Source: Leptolyngbyaceae cyanobacterium M65_K2018_010
GTDB lineage: Bacteria; Cyanobacteriota; Cyanobacteriia; Phormidesmidales; Phormidesmidaceae
Assembly: GCA_015295885.1 (NCBI GenBank)
Contig: DVEE01000296.1
Coordinates: 1 to 38,960 of the forward strand
Length of the DNA: 38,960 bases
Direction of reading: 5' to 3'
Part shown: positions 29,723 through 38,960 of the stretch, in pieces
Layout of the letters: every line of letters starts with the position of its first letter
How positions within the stretch are numbered: position 1 is the first letter of the stretch
Made by a program: the position numbers and the translations under genes
The notes under the pieces: model-generated
Database searches by the model: none
Told to the model about the DNA's origin: nothing
The model's input: the letters and a program-made list of their open reading frames with translations, nothing else

Positions 29723-30541
29723 ATGAAAACCGAAGTTCCTCCCTACGCGGTCACCGCTGAGGCGGTGCCAGAGTACATTCGCAGCCGCCGCGAGGTGGTG
29801 TTCTTGATCCTCTCTGGCCTGTTTCTAGGCACCCTAGGGATGCTCAACATTCTGGGCATTAGCCGGTTTGTCAATGTCTTTACCTGGGGAGATTTTGCCG
29901 TCACCGTTGCGGTCGGGGTCTTGCCCTATCCCCTGACCTTTCTCTGCACCGACCTGATTTCAGAGCTCTACGGCAAAGAGCGAGCCAACCAGGTGGTCTG
30001 GGTGGGGCTGGTGTTGAATCTTTGGGTTCTGTTTATTGTCTGGCTGGGAGGGGCGCTGCCTGGCTTTGAACCCACCGACCCGGCCACGGGGGAAGTTATC
30101 CGCGATGCGGCGGGTCGGCTGCCGGTGTTTTTTGAAATCCGCAATCTAACCTTTGGGGCGGTTACGGCCTCCATGGCCGCCTATCTAACCGCTCAGTTTG
30201 TCGATGTTTACCTGTTTCACTTTTGGAAGGATTTGACCAATGGTAAACACCTGTGGTTGCGGAACAATGGCTCCACCCTGATTAGCCAACTGGTGGATAC
30301 CGTAGCCGTAGTACTGATTACCCACTTTCTGGCCGGTGCTCTGCCGGTGGAGGCGGATCGCAGCCTCTGGCCCCAACTGATGCGGTTTATTGGCTACGGC
30401 TATGCCTTTAAGCTGATCGCGGCGCTGCTGGATACGGGCCCCTTTTACCTGGGTGTATTTTGGCTGACCAACTATTTACAGCTAGAATCCCCCATACCCC
30501 GACCCAAGCGGCCGCGGTTGGGTGCCCGGGACTGGGAGTAG
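29723..30541 (+). CDS. VUT/YhhQ-family (queuosine precursor transporter-type) membrane protein
   Basis: VTVAVGVLPYPLTFLCTDLISELYGKERANQVVWVGLVLNL, FVDVYLFHFWKDLTNGKHLWLRNNGSTLISQLVDTVAVVLITHF. Confidence 0.9.
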   Translation: MKTEVPPYAVTAEAVPEYIRSRREVVFLILSGLFLGTLGMLNILGISRFVNVFTWGDFAVTVAVGVLPYPLTFLCTDLISELYGKERANQVVWVGLVLNLWVLFIVWLGGALPGFEPTDPATGEVIRDAAGRLPVFFEIRNLTFGAVTASMAAYLTAQFVDVYLFHFWKDLTNGKHLWLRNNGSTLISQLVDTVAVVLITHFLAGALPVEADRSLWPQLMRFIGYGYAFKLIAALLDTGPFYLGVFWLTNYLQLESPIPRPKRPRLGARDWE

Positions 30542-30574
30542 GCGGGGCGACGCCTCTGAGGTTGTCCCACCAGG

Positions 30575-30608
30575 CTTGGGTCTTTTCACATCTTGGGTCT
30601 TTTCACAT
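30575..30608. repeat. Perfect 17-bp tandem duplication
   Basis: cttgggtcttttcacat cttgggtcttttcacat, directly between two convergent genes. Confidence 0.9.
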
Positions 30609-31870
30609 CAACGTGTCCCTAGATCAACCCGGTAGTGTTGACCGTTATAGGTAATCCAGCGGCTGCCAGAGGAGAGACTGGGCCCCTGCCGGTCGGTCAT
30701 GGCCGCCGGTAGGGGCTGAAAGCGGATGCGCTCGACCGCTGTGCCGTTGGGGGTGGAGAGGGCCTCAGCTAATTGGGTGGATTGTTCCAGATGATGGGTC
30801 AGGGAAACCAACTGGTTGAGACTATTAATCAAATTGCGAATATTGTTGCGCAGCACCGGATCCCCCGTTAACTCGTCTACATCGGCCAGCACCTTGTAGG
30901 CGCTTTGAAAGACACTACGGGCAGAATCCAGGGTCTGCTGCAGCATGACCAAATTTTCGGGGGTGTTCAGGGTCGAAGTCATCGTGCGAATATCCGCCAT
31001 GGCCGCCGCGGCGTCCGCCGATAGGGCTTCTAAGTTAGCTAAGAACGGACCACTTTGAATGGCTGGCTCCAGGGTGGCCAGAATGGTTTCTAGGTGGGCT
31101 GCACTGCGATTGATGTGGTCTAGGGTGGTGATCAGGGTAGTCCGGTTATCCCCAATCAGGCCGTTGATCGCCTGGCCCGTAATTTCAAACTGGGCCGCCG
31201 CATTGCCCACATTGTCTGTGGCCCGGTTGGCAGAGGTGAGCAGGGGGCCGATCTCGGTTTGCAGCTGCCGGGATAGGGTGGTCAACTCCTCGGTCAGGAG
31301 AATGCCTTGCTCGGTAAAGGTGGCGGCATTGCCGAGCGTCTGCTTTAGATCGCCGATCAGTTCAGGATCGGCAAAGGCGTTGGCTAATCCCTCGGCGGAA
31401 CGAATCAGCGATTCGTAGCTGGCCCCGATCTGGCCCTTCAGTTGGTCGCCATCGCAAATAATCACCTGGCTATTGCAGTGGGGTTGAAAGGGAGTCAGCG
31501 CCATTTCCGTGCCGCTGAGCGATCGCACCGGCGTAATGTCTATGGTGGTATCGCCAATCAGGCCCGATTGATTGACCTGAATGCGGGAATCACTGGGAAT
31601 GCGCAGGTCGGGCTGGGTAATTTCTGCGGCCACCTTGACCTGGTTGGAATCCGGGCTGATTCCCAGCACCCGCCCCACCCGTACCCCCCGAAAGCGCACC
31701 GCTGTGCCCTCCTGCATACCCAGGGTATTGTCAAACACAAAGGTGACCCGGTAGCTTTGCCGGCGGGGGTCAAACCCTCGCAGCCAAAGCACCAAGCCAC
31801 CAAACAGAGCCACGGCGGTTAGGATTAACAGCCCTACGGAACCTTCTCGTATCGCCCGTTCCCGCATCAC
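30608..31870 (-). CDS. MlaD (MCE-domain) family protein
   Basis: N-terminal TM, YRVTFVFDNTLGMQEGTAVRFRGVRVGRVLGISPDSNQVKVAAEI...IQVNQSGLIGDTTIDITP; long helical C-terminal region. Confidence 0.92.
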   Translation of the reverse strand: MMRERAIREGSVGLLILTAVALFGGLVLWLRGFDPRRQSYRVTFVFDNTLGMQEGTAVRFRGVRVGRVLGISPDSNQVKVAAEITQPDLRIPSDSRIQVNQSGLIGDTTIDITPVRSLSGTEMALTPFQPHCNSQVIICDGDQLKGQIGASYESLIRSAEGLANAFADPELIGDLKQTLGNAATFTEQGILLTEELTTLSRQLQTEIGPLLTSANRATDNVGNAAAQFEITGQAINGLIGDNRTTLITTLDHINRSAAHLETILATLEPAIQSGPFLANLEALSADAAAAMADIRTMTSTLNTPENLVMLQQTLDSARSVFQSAYKVLADVDELTGDPVLRNNIRNLINSLNQLVSLTHHLEQSTQLAEALSTPNGTAVERIRFQPLPAAMTDRQGPSLSSGSRWITYNGQHYRVDLGTR

Positions 31871-31954
31871 CTTGCCTCAGTCTGGCCTTCACCGGCCCTG
31901 GTTTGGTTTCCAATCTTTCAGTTTATCGGGCGGTTGGTGAATTGGGCCGCCCGC

Positions 31955-32827
31955 CTAGGGCACCAGCTGAATCGGCCCTTCCACTTGCCCGCTAAAGAAT
32001 TGCCGCACGTAGGGGTTATCGGTAGTATCAATGGCCGTGACCGGGCCACTCCACTGAATTTTGCCGCAATGTAGAAAAATAACCCGATCGGCAGTGCGTC
32101 GAATGGTGCCGTTTTGGTGGGTCACAATCACGTAGGAACTACAGCCATGGCTGCGCTGAATGTCCCGAATTAGATCCTCGATTACCGTGGAGGCGATGGG
32201 GTCCAAACCCGCTGTAGGCTCATCGTAGAGCAGTAGGGCGGGGCGGTCTTTGGGGTTATCTGGGTTAGCAATAATCGCTCGGGCAAAGCTGACCCGTTTG
32301 CGCATCCCGCCGGATAGCTCCGCCGGGTAGCGGTTGCCGATGCCAGGTAGACCCACCATCTCCAGCACCTCTTCCACCAGTTGCTTAATCTGTCGGGTCG
32401 GTAGGTTGGAATGCTGATAGAGCAAAAACCCCACATTTTCATCGACGGTCAGGGAATCAAAGAGGGCGGCTTGCTGAAAGACCATGCCAATGCCCACCGG
32501 GTCTGGGGAATCCTCAATCAGGCCCTCCCGCCGTTTGCCCGCCACGTAGATTTCGCCCGCATCGGGGGCCAGCAGGCCAGCAATAATTCTCAGAATGGTG
32601 GATTTCCCCGTGCCCGAAGGCCCAATAATGGCCACGGCTTCGCCTTGGTAGACGGTCAAATCAATATTGTCGAGCACCTGATTGGTGCCAAAGCGCTTAG
32701 AAATGCCCTTGAGTTCCAGCAAAACGTCCCGATCGCAGTCTGGGCTGATCGCACCAGGGGCGTAGAGAGGTACCTGCCCTGGGTCGAGTTGCAAAGGGTT
32801 CACAGGGGTTTCCCTAGCATCATCCAT
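31955..32827 (-). CDS. ABC transporter ATP-binding protein (MlaF-like)
   Basis: Walker A GPSGTGKST, signature LSGGMRKRVSFARAI, Walker B LLLYDEPTAGLD; adjacent to the MlaD-like gene. Confidence 0.95.
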   Translation of the reverse strand: MDDARETPVNPLQLDPGQVPLYAPGAISPDCDRDVLLELKGISKRFGTNQVLDNIDLTVYQGEAVAIIGPSGTGKSTILRIIAGLLAPDAGEIYVAGKRREGLIEDSPDPVGIGMVFQQAALFDSLTVDENVGFLLYQHSNLPTRQIKQLVEEVLEMVGLPGIGNRYPAELSGGMRKRVSFARAIIANPDNPKDRPALLLYDEPTAGLDPIASTVIEDLIRDIQRSHGCSSYVIVTHQNGTIRRTADRVIFLHCGKIQWSGPVTAIDTTDNPYVRQFFSGQVEGPIQLVP

Positions 32828-33224
32828 AGATGTTCATCAAGGTTGAGATCTGACCTGGGCCCAGTGTAGCGGGAATTGAACCCCGCGATAGGGATACTCG
32901 ACTAGGGACGGCCGGGTCGGGCTGGGCCAATTGCCGCTAAAATCAAAGGCGCAAGGGTTGAGTACCCCTGAGTTAAAAACATTACCCTGGGCCTACGGAT
33001 CTGACTCAGGTATGGCCCTGACCCTTGTGCCCTGGCCCCTGGGGTCGCGGTCGGCTCAAGGCTAAGCGGCGCTTGGCAGGTCCCCAGCGCGTCTAGCCCT
33101 ACAGCCCTGGAGTCGGCTCCTGTTCCTCAGCCTGCGGCATACCGTCTGCCCCTGGGCCACAAACTATACCTGGAATTGCCCCTTTTGACCCCCCTAACCC
33201 TAGTTGCCATAGACCTTCTAGCTA

Positions 33225-34607
33225 ATGCGGCTTAAACCCTTGTTATCCCCCCTGGATTACCTGCGACGCCGGGTTAACCGCCCTCAGAGTCCACCCGTTT
33301 CCCGTCGAGTTAACCGCTGGCTCTGGTGGTTAGCCCCTGGCTTACTGGTGAAGCGGTGGCTATTTTTGAGTGTGGCCGGGGTGCTGCTGGTGGGCGTGGG
33401 GGTGATGATCTGGCTGAAATTAACGCCGGTATTCTATACCGGTCGGTTTCTGGGCGCGGCGCTGAGGCTGTTTACCACCTACGTCCCCAGCTACATCAGC
33501 GGACCCTTGGGCATTTTGCTGGGGGTAGGGCTGATCTTTTGGGGCCAAACCCGTGCCGTGGGGGTGATTACCGATGTACTGAGCCCAGGCCAAGAAGAGG
33601 CCCTGTTAGATGCCCTGTTAACCCAGCGACGGCTGTCGCGGGGGCCCAAAATTGTGGTGATTGGCGGTGGCACCGGCCTATCGAACCTGCTGCGGGGGCT
33701 CAAGCAATACAGTGCGAACATCACGGCCATTGTCACCGTAGCCGATGATGGCGGATCCTCTGGGCGGTTGCGGCGGGAAATTGGGGTGCTCCCCCCCGGC
33801 GATATTCGTAACTGCCTGTCGGCCCTGGCCGATGAGGAAAAACTGCTGACCGAACTGTTTAAGTATCGCTTCGAAGCCGGTAGCGGTTTAGTGGGTCATA
33901 GCTTTGGCAATCTTTTCCTCACCGCCATGAGCGAAATCACGGGGGATCTCGAGCAGGCGATCGCAGCGAGTTCAAAGGTTTTGGCCGTGCGGGGGCAGGT
34001 GCTGCCCTCCACCCTCACCGATGTGCAACTTTGGGCTGAGCTCGATAATGGTCGCCGCATTGTCGGGGAGTCCAAAATTGCCGAGGCCCGTCGCCGGATT
34101 GTGCAGATTGGTTGCTTGCCGCCTAACCCGCCGGCCCTGCCGCGGGCCCTGCGGGCCATCGAGGAGGCCGACTACATTGTGATTGGGCCCGGCAGCCTGT
34201 ACACCAGCATTATTCCTAACCTGCTAGTTCCAGACCTGGTCAAAGCCATTGCAGCCCGGCGGGTGCCCCGCATTTATATCTGTAACATCATGACGGAACC
34301 CGGAGAAACGGAGGGGTTTTCGGTGTCAGACCACATTCGCGCCCTGGATACGGCCTGTGGGCGTTATTTGTTTGACGCCGTCCTGGTCCAGAAGCACCTC
34401 CCCTGCGAAGCGGTGATTCGCCACTACGCCCGGGAAGGAGTGGGGCCGGTGATTTTGGATCGGGAGGCGGTGATGGCCTCGGGGCGCCGCATTATTGCCG
34501 CCAATGTGATGGAAGAGCGCCAGGATCTTACCGTTCGCCACCATCCCCACCATTTAGCCCGGGTACTCTTGCGTTGGTATTCTCGCACCCAACGGCTGTG
34601 GCCCTAG
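33225..34607 (+). CDS. YvcK-like (gluconeogenesis factor / CofD-superfamily) protein with N-terminal TM region
   Basis: [88 protein letters not shown]. Confidence 0.95.
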   Translation: MRLKPLLSPLDYLRRRVNRPQSPPVSRRVNRWLWWLAPGLLVKRWLFLSVAGVLLVGVGVMIWLKLTPVFYTGRFLGAALRLFTTYVPSYISGPLGILLGVGLIFWGQTRAVGVITDVLSPGQEEALLDALLTQRRLSRGPKIVVIGGGTGLSNLLRGLKQYSANITAIVTVADDGGSSGRLRREIGVLPPGDIRNCLSALADEEKLLTELFKYRFEAGSGLVGHSFGNLFLTAMSEITGDLEQAIAASSKVLAVRGQVLPSTLTDVQLWAELDNGRRIVGESKIAEARRRIVQIGCLPPNPPALPRALRAIEEADYIVIGPGSLYTSIIPNLLVPDLVKAIAARRVPRIYICNIMTEPGETEGFSVSDHIRALDTACGRYLFDAVLVQKHLPCEAVIRHYAREGVGPVILDREAVMASGRRIIAANVMEERQDLTVRHHPHHLARVLLRWYSRTQRLWP

Positions 34608-34626
34608 GCCCCTCGGCCAGGATGAT

Positions 34627-34875
34627 TCAGGAAGGATCGGTATTGAGGCGCCGGCCAAGCCAACCGACAATCCCGCTGGCGATGGCACCGGCCATGAGTA
34701 GACTCAGGGCCGGCAGGATGAGCGGGTTCCACAGCGCATACCAAAGCTCTAAGCCCAGATTGAGATTCATGCTCTTGCCAATGACCGCGGTTAAAAACCA
34801 GATAAAACTGGCCAGAACCACCGCTAAATCGACCACCAAAATCCAACTAATCGTGCGAGATAACCAGTCTTTCAT
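34627..34875 (-). CDS. Small hypothetical membrane protein (82 aa)
   Basis: Two hydrophobic segments: ISWILVVDLAVVLASFIWFLTAVIG and LWNPLILPALSLLMAGAIASGIVGWL. Confidence 0.65.
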   Translation of the reverse strand: MKDWLSRTISWILVVDLAVVLASFIWFLTAVIGKSMNLNLGLELWYALWNPLILPALSLLMAGAIASGIVGWLGRRLNTDPS

Positions 34876-35171
34876 GGGTGCGTTTGGGCTACTGGAGCCG
34901 ATCCAAGTTGCCGGAACCTTTCAGAATAGTTTACCCCCTGCCCCGGCTCAGTAGGCGGGTGCCATGAAATAGAAGATGCGGGTGGGGGTGGAGGGAGTGG
35001 CCCCCCTGCTCATTAATCAGACTGGGTGCCTGCCTTTGAGTCCCTAACAGCATTCACCGCCAACAGAAAGGCGACTGATTCCGGTTAGGAAACAGCCGCC
35101 GAAAGCCTATTCAGTAATTTCCAGGGTCGATAGCCTCTGGGTCCAAGGGTTTTAACCCTGACGGTCAGGCA

Positions 35172-35348
35172 TCAACTGTTAGGTATTAACAGATTGTCTG
35201 GATCGACGTAATGGCAAACCGCATCATCAACACAAATCAAGGCCCATCCCGAGGCTTCAATGCTGATTAGATTGTAGCTACCGTCTTGAACGAAGAATCC
35301 TTTGTGATTACGAGTCTCAGGTTTGACACCAACAAGGGTTTCAGACAT
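35172..35348 (-). CDS. Small hypothetical protein (58 aa)
   Basis: MSETLVGVKPETRNHKGFFVQDGSYNLISIEASGWALICVDDAVCHYVDPDNLLIPNS; GGAG ~10 nt upstream of the internal ATG; low-GC stretch. Confidence 0.55.
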   Translation of the reverse strand: MSETLVGVKPETRNHKGFFVQDGSYNLISIEASGWALICVDDAVCHYVDPDNLLIPNS

Positions 35349-35962
35349 GGCTATGCTCTCCAGAAACAACGACCAGCAATAGTAAAGAAAAGCTTATGGC
35401 TTAATTGAGGAAATCCTATCATCACCCCCCTGAGAATTTTATTAAGTAATTTGAGGGATTGTTTCGGGGTAAGTCTCCCCCTAACGTTTCTTCCCGGCCT
35501 AACTCGAAAGTCGAGGGCCAAAGGGGCTGATTTTACGGGCTCACCCTTAAATACCCTTCATCAAAGAAAGATTCACTTAAGTTTTATGAACACTTTTTGG
35601 CCGCCTCATAAACGTGATTTGGAATCGGTAAAAGTACTTATGCTAACCGGGATTGCCTTGATCCCTATCCATTTCAGGCTGGTTTGCCTAGTTGCTCCTA
35701 GGCTTTGCCCTAATTTGGGATTGTCCTAATGAACTGGGCGGAGTAGGGTTGAAATCCCCTGCCAGCTTCCCTAGGAGGGCGATCGCAACGGGCCATCTCA
35801 GGCGGTTGCGGTCGGGACGCGATCGGCCCTTCCGCCGATTGACCTGCCAGGGGCAGACGCTTGACCGACTCGGTACTCCCACCATTTTGCTTCGGCTTTT
35901 CGGCCCTATCCAGCCCTTTGTCGGTTGCTTAGACTAGGGCTATCTCCTAAGGGAAGGCCGCC

Positions 35963-37876
35963 ATGATTAGAATTCAACCCTGGCAGTGGGTCCTACTGGC
36001 CCTGCCGCCCCTGGCCATCGTGGGCTTGATGGTCATCGCCGCCGGGCTGCAAATTCAGGCCTGGGGCTTGAACTGGCTGTGGGCTGTGATCGTAGTGCTG
36101 CTGGTAGGTTGGCGGTGGTTACTGGCCCACTGGCTGCGACCGGTGCGGCCCCCCCTGGCCACCGCCCTGCAACAGGCCCAGGCCGAACTGGAAACGGCCA
36201 GTGCTACGGCTGTGCCCTCAAACCTAGCTAACCCAGAGGCAGAAGCCGCCCTGGAAGCCATTTTAGAAGCGGCCCGCCAAGATCCGCCGGCGTGGGAAGA
36301 CTGGCCGGGGTTTTGGCAGCGGTGTCGAGAGGTGGTAATGGCGGTGGCCCATGCCTACCACCCAGAGGTTAAGTATCCCCTGCTCAACCTCTATGTTCCA
36401 GATGCCTATGGGCTCCTGCGCGGCACCGTTGATGAGCTGGAACCATGGCTGGCAACCCTATCGCCGGTGTTGGGCCAGGTGACCGTCGGTCAAGCGGTCC
36501 AGGGCTACGAAGTGTATCGCCAGTGGGAGCCCTCCGCCCGTAAACTGTGGCAGGCCTGGGGCTGGGCCCAGTGGTTCCTGAACCCGGCGGCGGCGGCCGC
36601 CCGCACCCTCAGCCAACCCACCAGTGACCTGGCCCACCAGCAATTGCTAGGCAACCTGAGTGCGCTCCTGCGAGAAGCCACCCTCCGCAATCTCTACCGT
36701 CAGGCCGTGGCCCTCTATGGGGGCACCCTGCCCCCGCTGTCCGGGCCTCGGGAAGCTAGCCCACCCCCGCCCCAGGCTAAAACCCAAACCCTGCGCGAAA
36801 TACTCGATCGGGCCGAACCCCTCGAGCAGGTTGCCCAAACGCCGCTGAATCTCTTGCTGGTTGGCCGCACCGGAGCTGGCAAAAGCAGTTTGATTAATAC
36901 GCTGTTTGAGGCGGACCAGGCCGAGGTGGATGTGCTGCCCAGCACCGATACCATTCGCCGTTACCACTGGCAGTTGGAGACGGGGGAAACCCTGACCATT
37001 TGGGATTCCCCCGGTTACGAGCAGGTGCATCGGCAAGATTACCGGGAGCTGCTGGTGGATCAGGCCCACCAGGCAGATCTCTTGATTCTGGTGACCCCCG
37101 CCCTGGATCCGGCCCTGCAAATGGATGCGGATTTGCTCCAGGATATGCGCCAGGCCGTGCCCGACCTGGGGGCGATCGCGGTAGTCACCCAGGTGGATCG
37201 GCTGCGCCCTTGGCGCGAGTGGAATCCTCCCTACGACTGGCAATGGGGGGAACGCCCCAAGGAAATCGCTATTCGGGAAGCCACTCGCTATCGACAAGAT
37301 CAACTGGGGGAGGCCTGCGATCGGGTGTTGCCCCTGGTCACCTCCGATCGCGCCAGTCAGCGCCAGGCCTGGAATGCCCAGGCACTGGCCACGGCTCTGG
37401 CGGAACTGATCGACCCGACTCAGGAACTGCGCTTAGCCCGGTTTTTGCGCGATCGGGAGGCCAAAGCCACTGCCGCCGCCCGTCTGATTGAACGCTACCG
37501 CTTTCAGATGAGTACCACCCAGGGGCTGGCTAGCTTCTTGAAGAGTCCAGTTCTGCAGTTCATCGCCACCCTGACTACGGGAACCCCTAACCTGGCCTAC
37601 CTGTTGGCCGAGCAAATTCCCATCGAGCAACTCCCCGTAGTCATCGGCAAACTCCAGCTCGCCTACGATCTCCACAAATTGCTAGCCCCAGCGACCGCCC
37701 GCTTAGACTTGCTAGCCCTATGGCCGCTGCTATTAGAGCACAATAGCCAGCCGGACCAGGCGGCCTGGGCCTTTGGCCACGCCCTGGTGGAGTACTGGAC
37801 CCAAGGACTCTCTGTGGATCAAACCCGCCAACGCGTTGACCACTATCTGGGGCCATTGGGTAGCCAGTCGGCATAG
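35963..37876 (+). CDS. Membrane-anchored Era-like/YfjP-like GTPase (637 aa)
   Basis: Two N-terminal TM segments; G1 GRTGAGKSS, G3 WDSPG, G4-like TQVD. Confidence 0.85.
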   Translation: MIRIQPWQWVLLALPPLAIVGLMVIAAGLQIQAWGLNWLWAVIVVLLVGWRWLLAHWLRPVRPPLATALQQAQAELETASATAVPSNLANPEAEAALEAILEAARQDPPAWEDWPGFWQRCREVVMAVAHAYHPEVKYPLLNLYVPDAYGLLRGTVDELEPWLATLSPVLGQVTVGQAVQGYEVYRQWEPSARKLWQAWGWAQWFLNPAAAAARTLSQPTSDLAHQQLLGNLSALLREATLRNLYRQAVALYGGTLPPLSGPREASPPPPQAKTQTLREILDRAEPLEQVAQTPLNLLLVGRTGAGKSSLINTLFEADQAEVDVLPSTDTIRRYHWQLETGETLTIWDSPGYEQVHRQDYRELLVDQAHQADLLILVTPALDPALQMDADLLQDMRQAVPDLGAIAVVTQVDRLRPWREWNPPYDWQWGERPKEIAIREATRYRQDQLGEACDRVLPLVTSDRASQRQAWNAQALATALAELIDPTQELRLARFLRDREAKATAAARLIERYRFQMSTTQGLASFLKSPVLQFIATLTTGTPNLAYLLAEQIPIEQLPVVIGKLQLAYDLHKLLAPATARLDLLALWPLLLEHNSQPDQAAWAFGHALVEYWTQGLSVDQTRQRVDHYLGPLGSQSA

Positions 37877-37914
37877 GGGGTAGTTGAAGCTAGGCGGGTG
37901 CTCCTGCGACTCTG

Positions 37915-38068
37915 ACCTATTTCAACGAAGCGTTAGCGAACCAGGTGTTTGAGACCCTTGATGACCTACTCGAACAGGTGGAGCGACGCTGTGTACAACT
38001 CCCATAACCTCACCGACTTGATCTCAGGCTTGACCCACTTCCATTGGTGGCAGGCTTTTCAAGCCTAA
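37915..38068 (+). pseudogene. Degraded 3' end of an IS630-like (DDE) transposase
   Basis: TYFNEALANQVFETLDDLLEQVERRCVQL followed, after a +1 frame change near 38002, by HNLTDLISGLTHFHWWQAFQA*. Confidence 0.75.
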
Positions 38069-38078
38069 CTGTGGCCGT

Positions 38079-38255
38079 TTAAGCGGACTTGATAGAAACT
38101 CCAATTCCAGAGCTCGATTCTTTGACTAGGGTCGGCCAAGCTGCAGCGTTAGGTACAACCGAGCATCCCGCCAAAACCAGCAGAGCCCCTAAGGCAGGCA
38201 TGACCTGGGTTAGGGATAACCATAGACCCGAGGGAGGGTTAAAGGATGGGAGCAT
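38079..38255 (-). pseudogene. Probable truncated lipoprotein ORF (signal peptide only)
   Basis: MLPSFNPPSGLWLSLTQVMPALGALLVLAGCSVVPNAAAWPTLVKESSSGIGVSIKSA*; LAGC lipobox, ORF stops next to the transposase remnant. Confidence 0.4.
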
Positions 38256-38553
38256 GGAGAGGGGAAAGCTCAGTCGGTGAATGGGGACTGAGGTTGTCAA
38301 CGGATACTCTTAGAGTCAGCATCTCCCCAGCCCGTTGAGGTAGCCTGCAGCCATCTAGCCTAGGCCCGCCAGTTGACCTGTCCCAGTTACAGGGGGCATC
38401 CAGCCGGTGGATGAATTCTTCCCGGGGCGATTTGCTAGGACGATTGCCCTCTACGATTGCCGCGCCACCCATGGAATGCTCCACCGCTGGTTGCGTCGGG
38501 TGCCGTGGGCGGCCAACTAATTTCCCAATCGGCTTTCCCAACCGGCGAGTGAC

Positions 38554-38947
38554 TTACCCCATCAAGATCACGTTATCCAGCACATGGATAATGCCGTTAT
38601 CGGCCTCGATGTCGGCGGCGATCACCGTGGCATTTTTCACCCTCCGTACCATCAATGGGAATGGGAGCCCCTTCCAGGGACTCGACTTGCCCCATCTTGA
38701 TCAGGTCGTCTTTGGTGTATTTGCCCGCCGCCACATGGAAGGTAAGAATGCGAGCCAGTTGGGGCGGGTTCTGAACCAGGGTTTGCACCGTGCCGGGAGG
38801 GAGTTTGGCAAAGGCGGCATCATTGGGGGCAAAGACCGTGAAGGGGCCAGGGCTCTGCAGAGCCTCGACCAAACCCGCGGCCTGGACGGCAGCGACCAGG
38901 GTGGAGAAGCCTTCGGTATTGACAGCGATATCGACGATGGTAGGCAT
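38554..38947 (-). pseudogene. Fasciclin-domain protein gene with frameshift near its 3' end
   Basis: [103 protein letters not shown], then [28 protein letters not shown] in another frame. Confidence 0.85.
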
Positions 38948-38960
38948 AGGGGTGGGTGGG

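Noticed and set aside
32869-32886. tRNA-like T-arm on the minus strand (gcggggttcaattcccgc)
   Set aside because: T-arm pairing fails with the canonical 7-nt loop, and no matching 5' acceptor or anticodon arm lies at the required distance.
36647-37303. 218-aa minus-strand ORF and the 163-aa plus-strand ORF at 37000-37491
   Set aside because: Both overlap the GTPase gene, whose G motifs are clear; the overlapping frames are low-complexity and motif-free.

Overview
This 39 kb window is a cyanobacterial chromosome segment. It carries the 3' end of psbA (D1), Ffh, mannose-1-P guanylyltransferase, an LCP-family protein, IspG, a CtpA-family protease, LepB, cysteine synthase, HAD and TenA proteins, SecD/SecF, PdhA/PdhB, a Ftn2/ZipN/ARC6 homologue, DUF3038, DUF4335, an OmpA-family protein, Fmt, a VUT-family transporter, MlaD/MlaF-like proteins, a YvcK-like protein, a membrane GTPase and a fasciclin-domain gene. 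About 18 HIP1 octamers (GCGATCGC) fit this assignment. Most of it is ordinary housekeeping sequence. I recognised no CRISPR array, rRNA, tRNA, complete IS or defence island. The points most worth a second look are: (1) a ftn2-DUF3038-DUF4335-OmpA-like co-directional cluster that reads as a possible envelope or division module, where the DUF4335 protein carries two related ~96-aa C-terminal repeats; (2) a 25-codon upstream ORF ending just before the GTG start of ftn2; (3) a TenA homologue whose C-terminal catalytic region is missing because its 3' end runs antisense into a convergent gene; (4) a decayed IS630-like transposase 3' end next to a truncated lipoprotein ORF; (5) a frameshifted fasciclin gene; (6) strong preference for TAG stop codons together with many CTAG/CCTAGG sites. 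All family names come from reading the sequence and recognising motifs. No database search was run.
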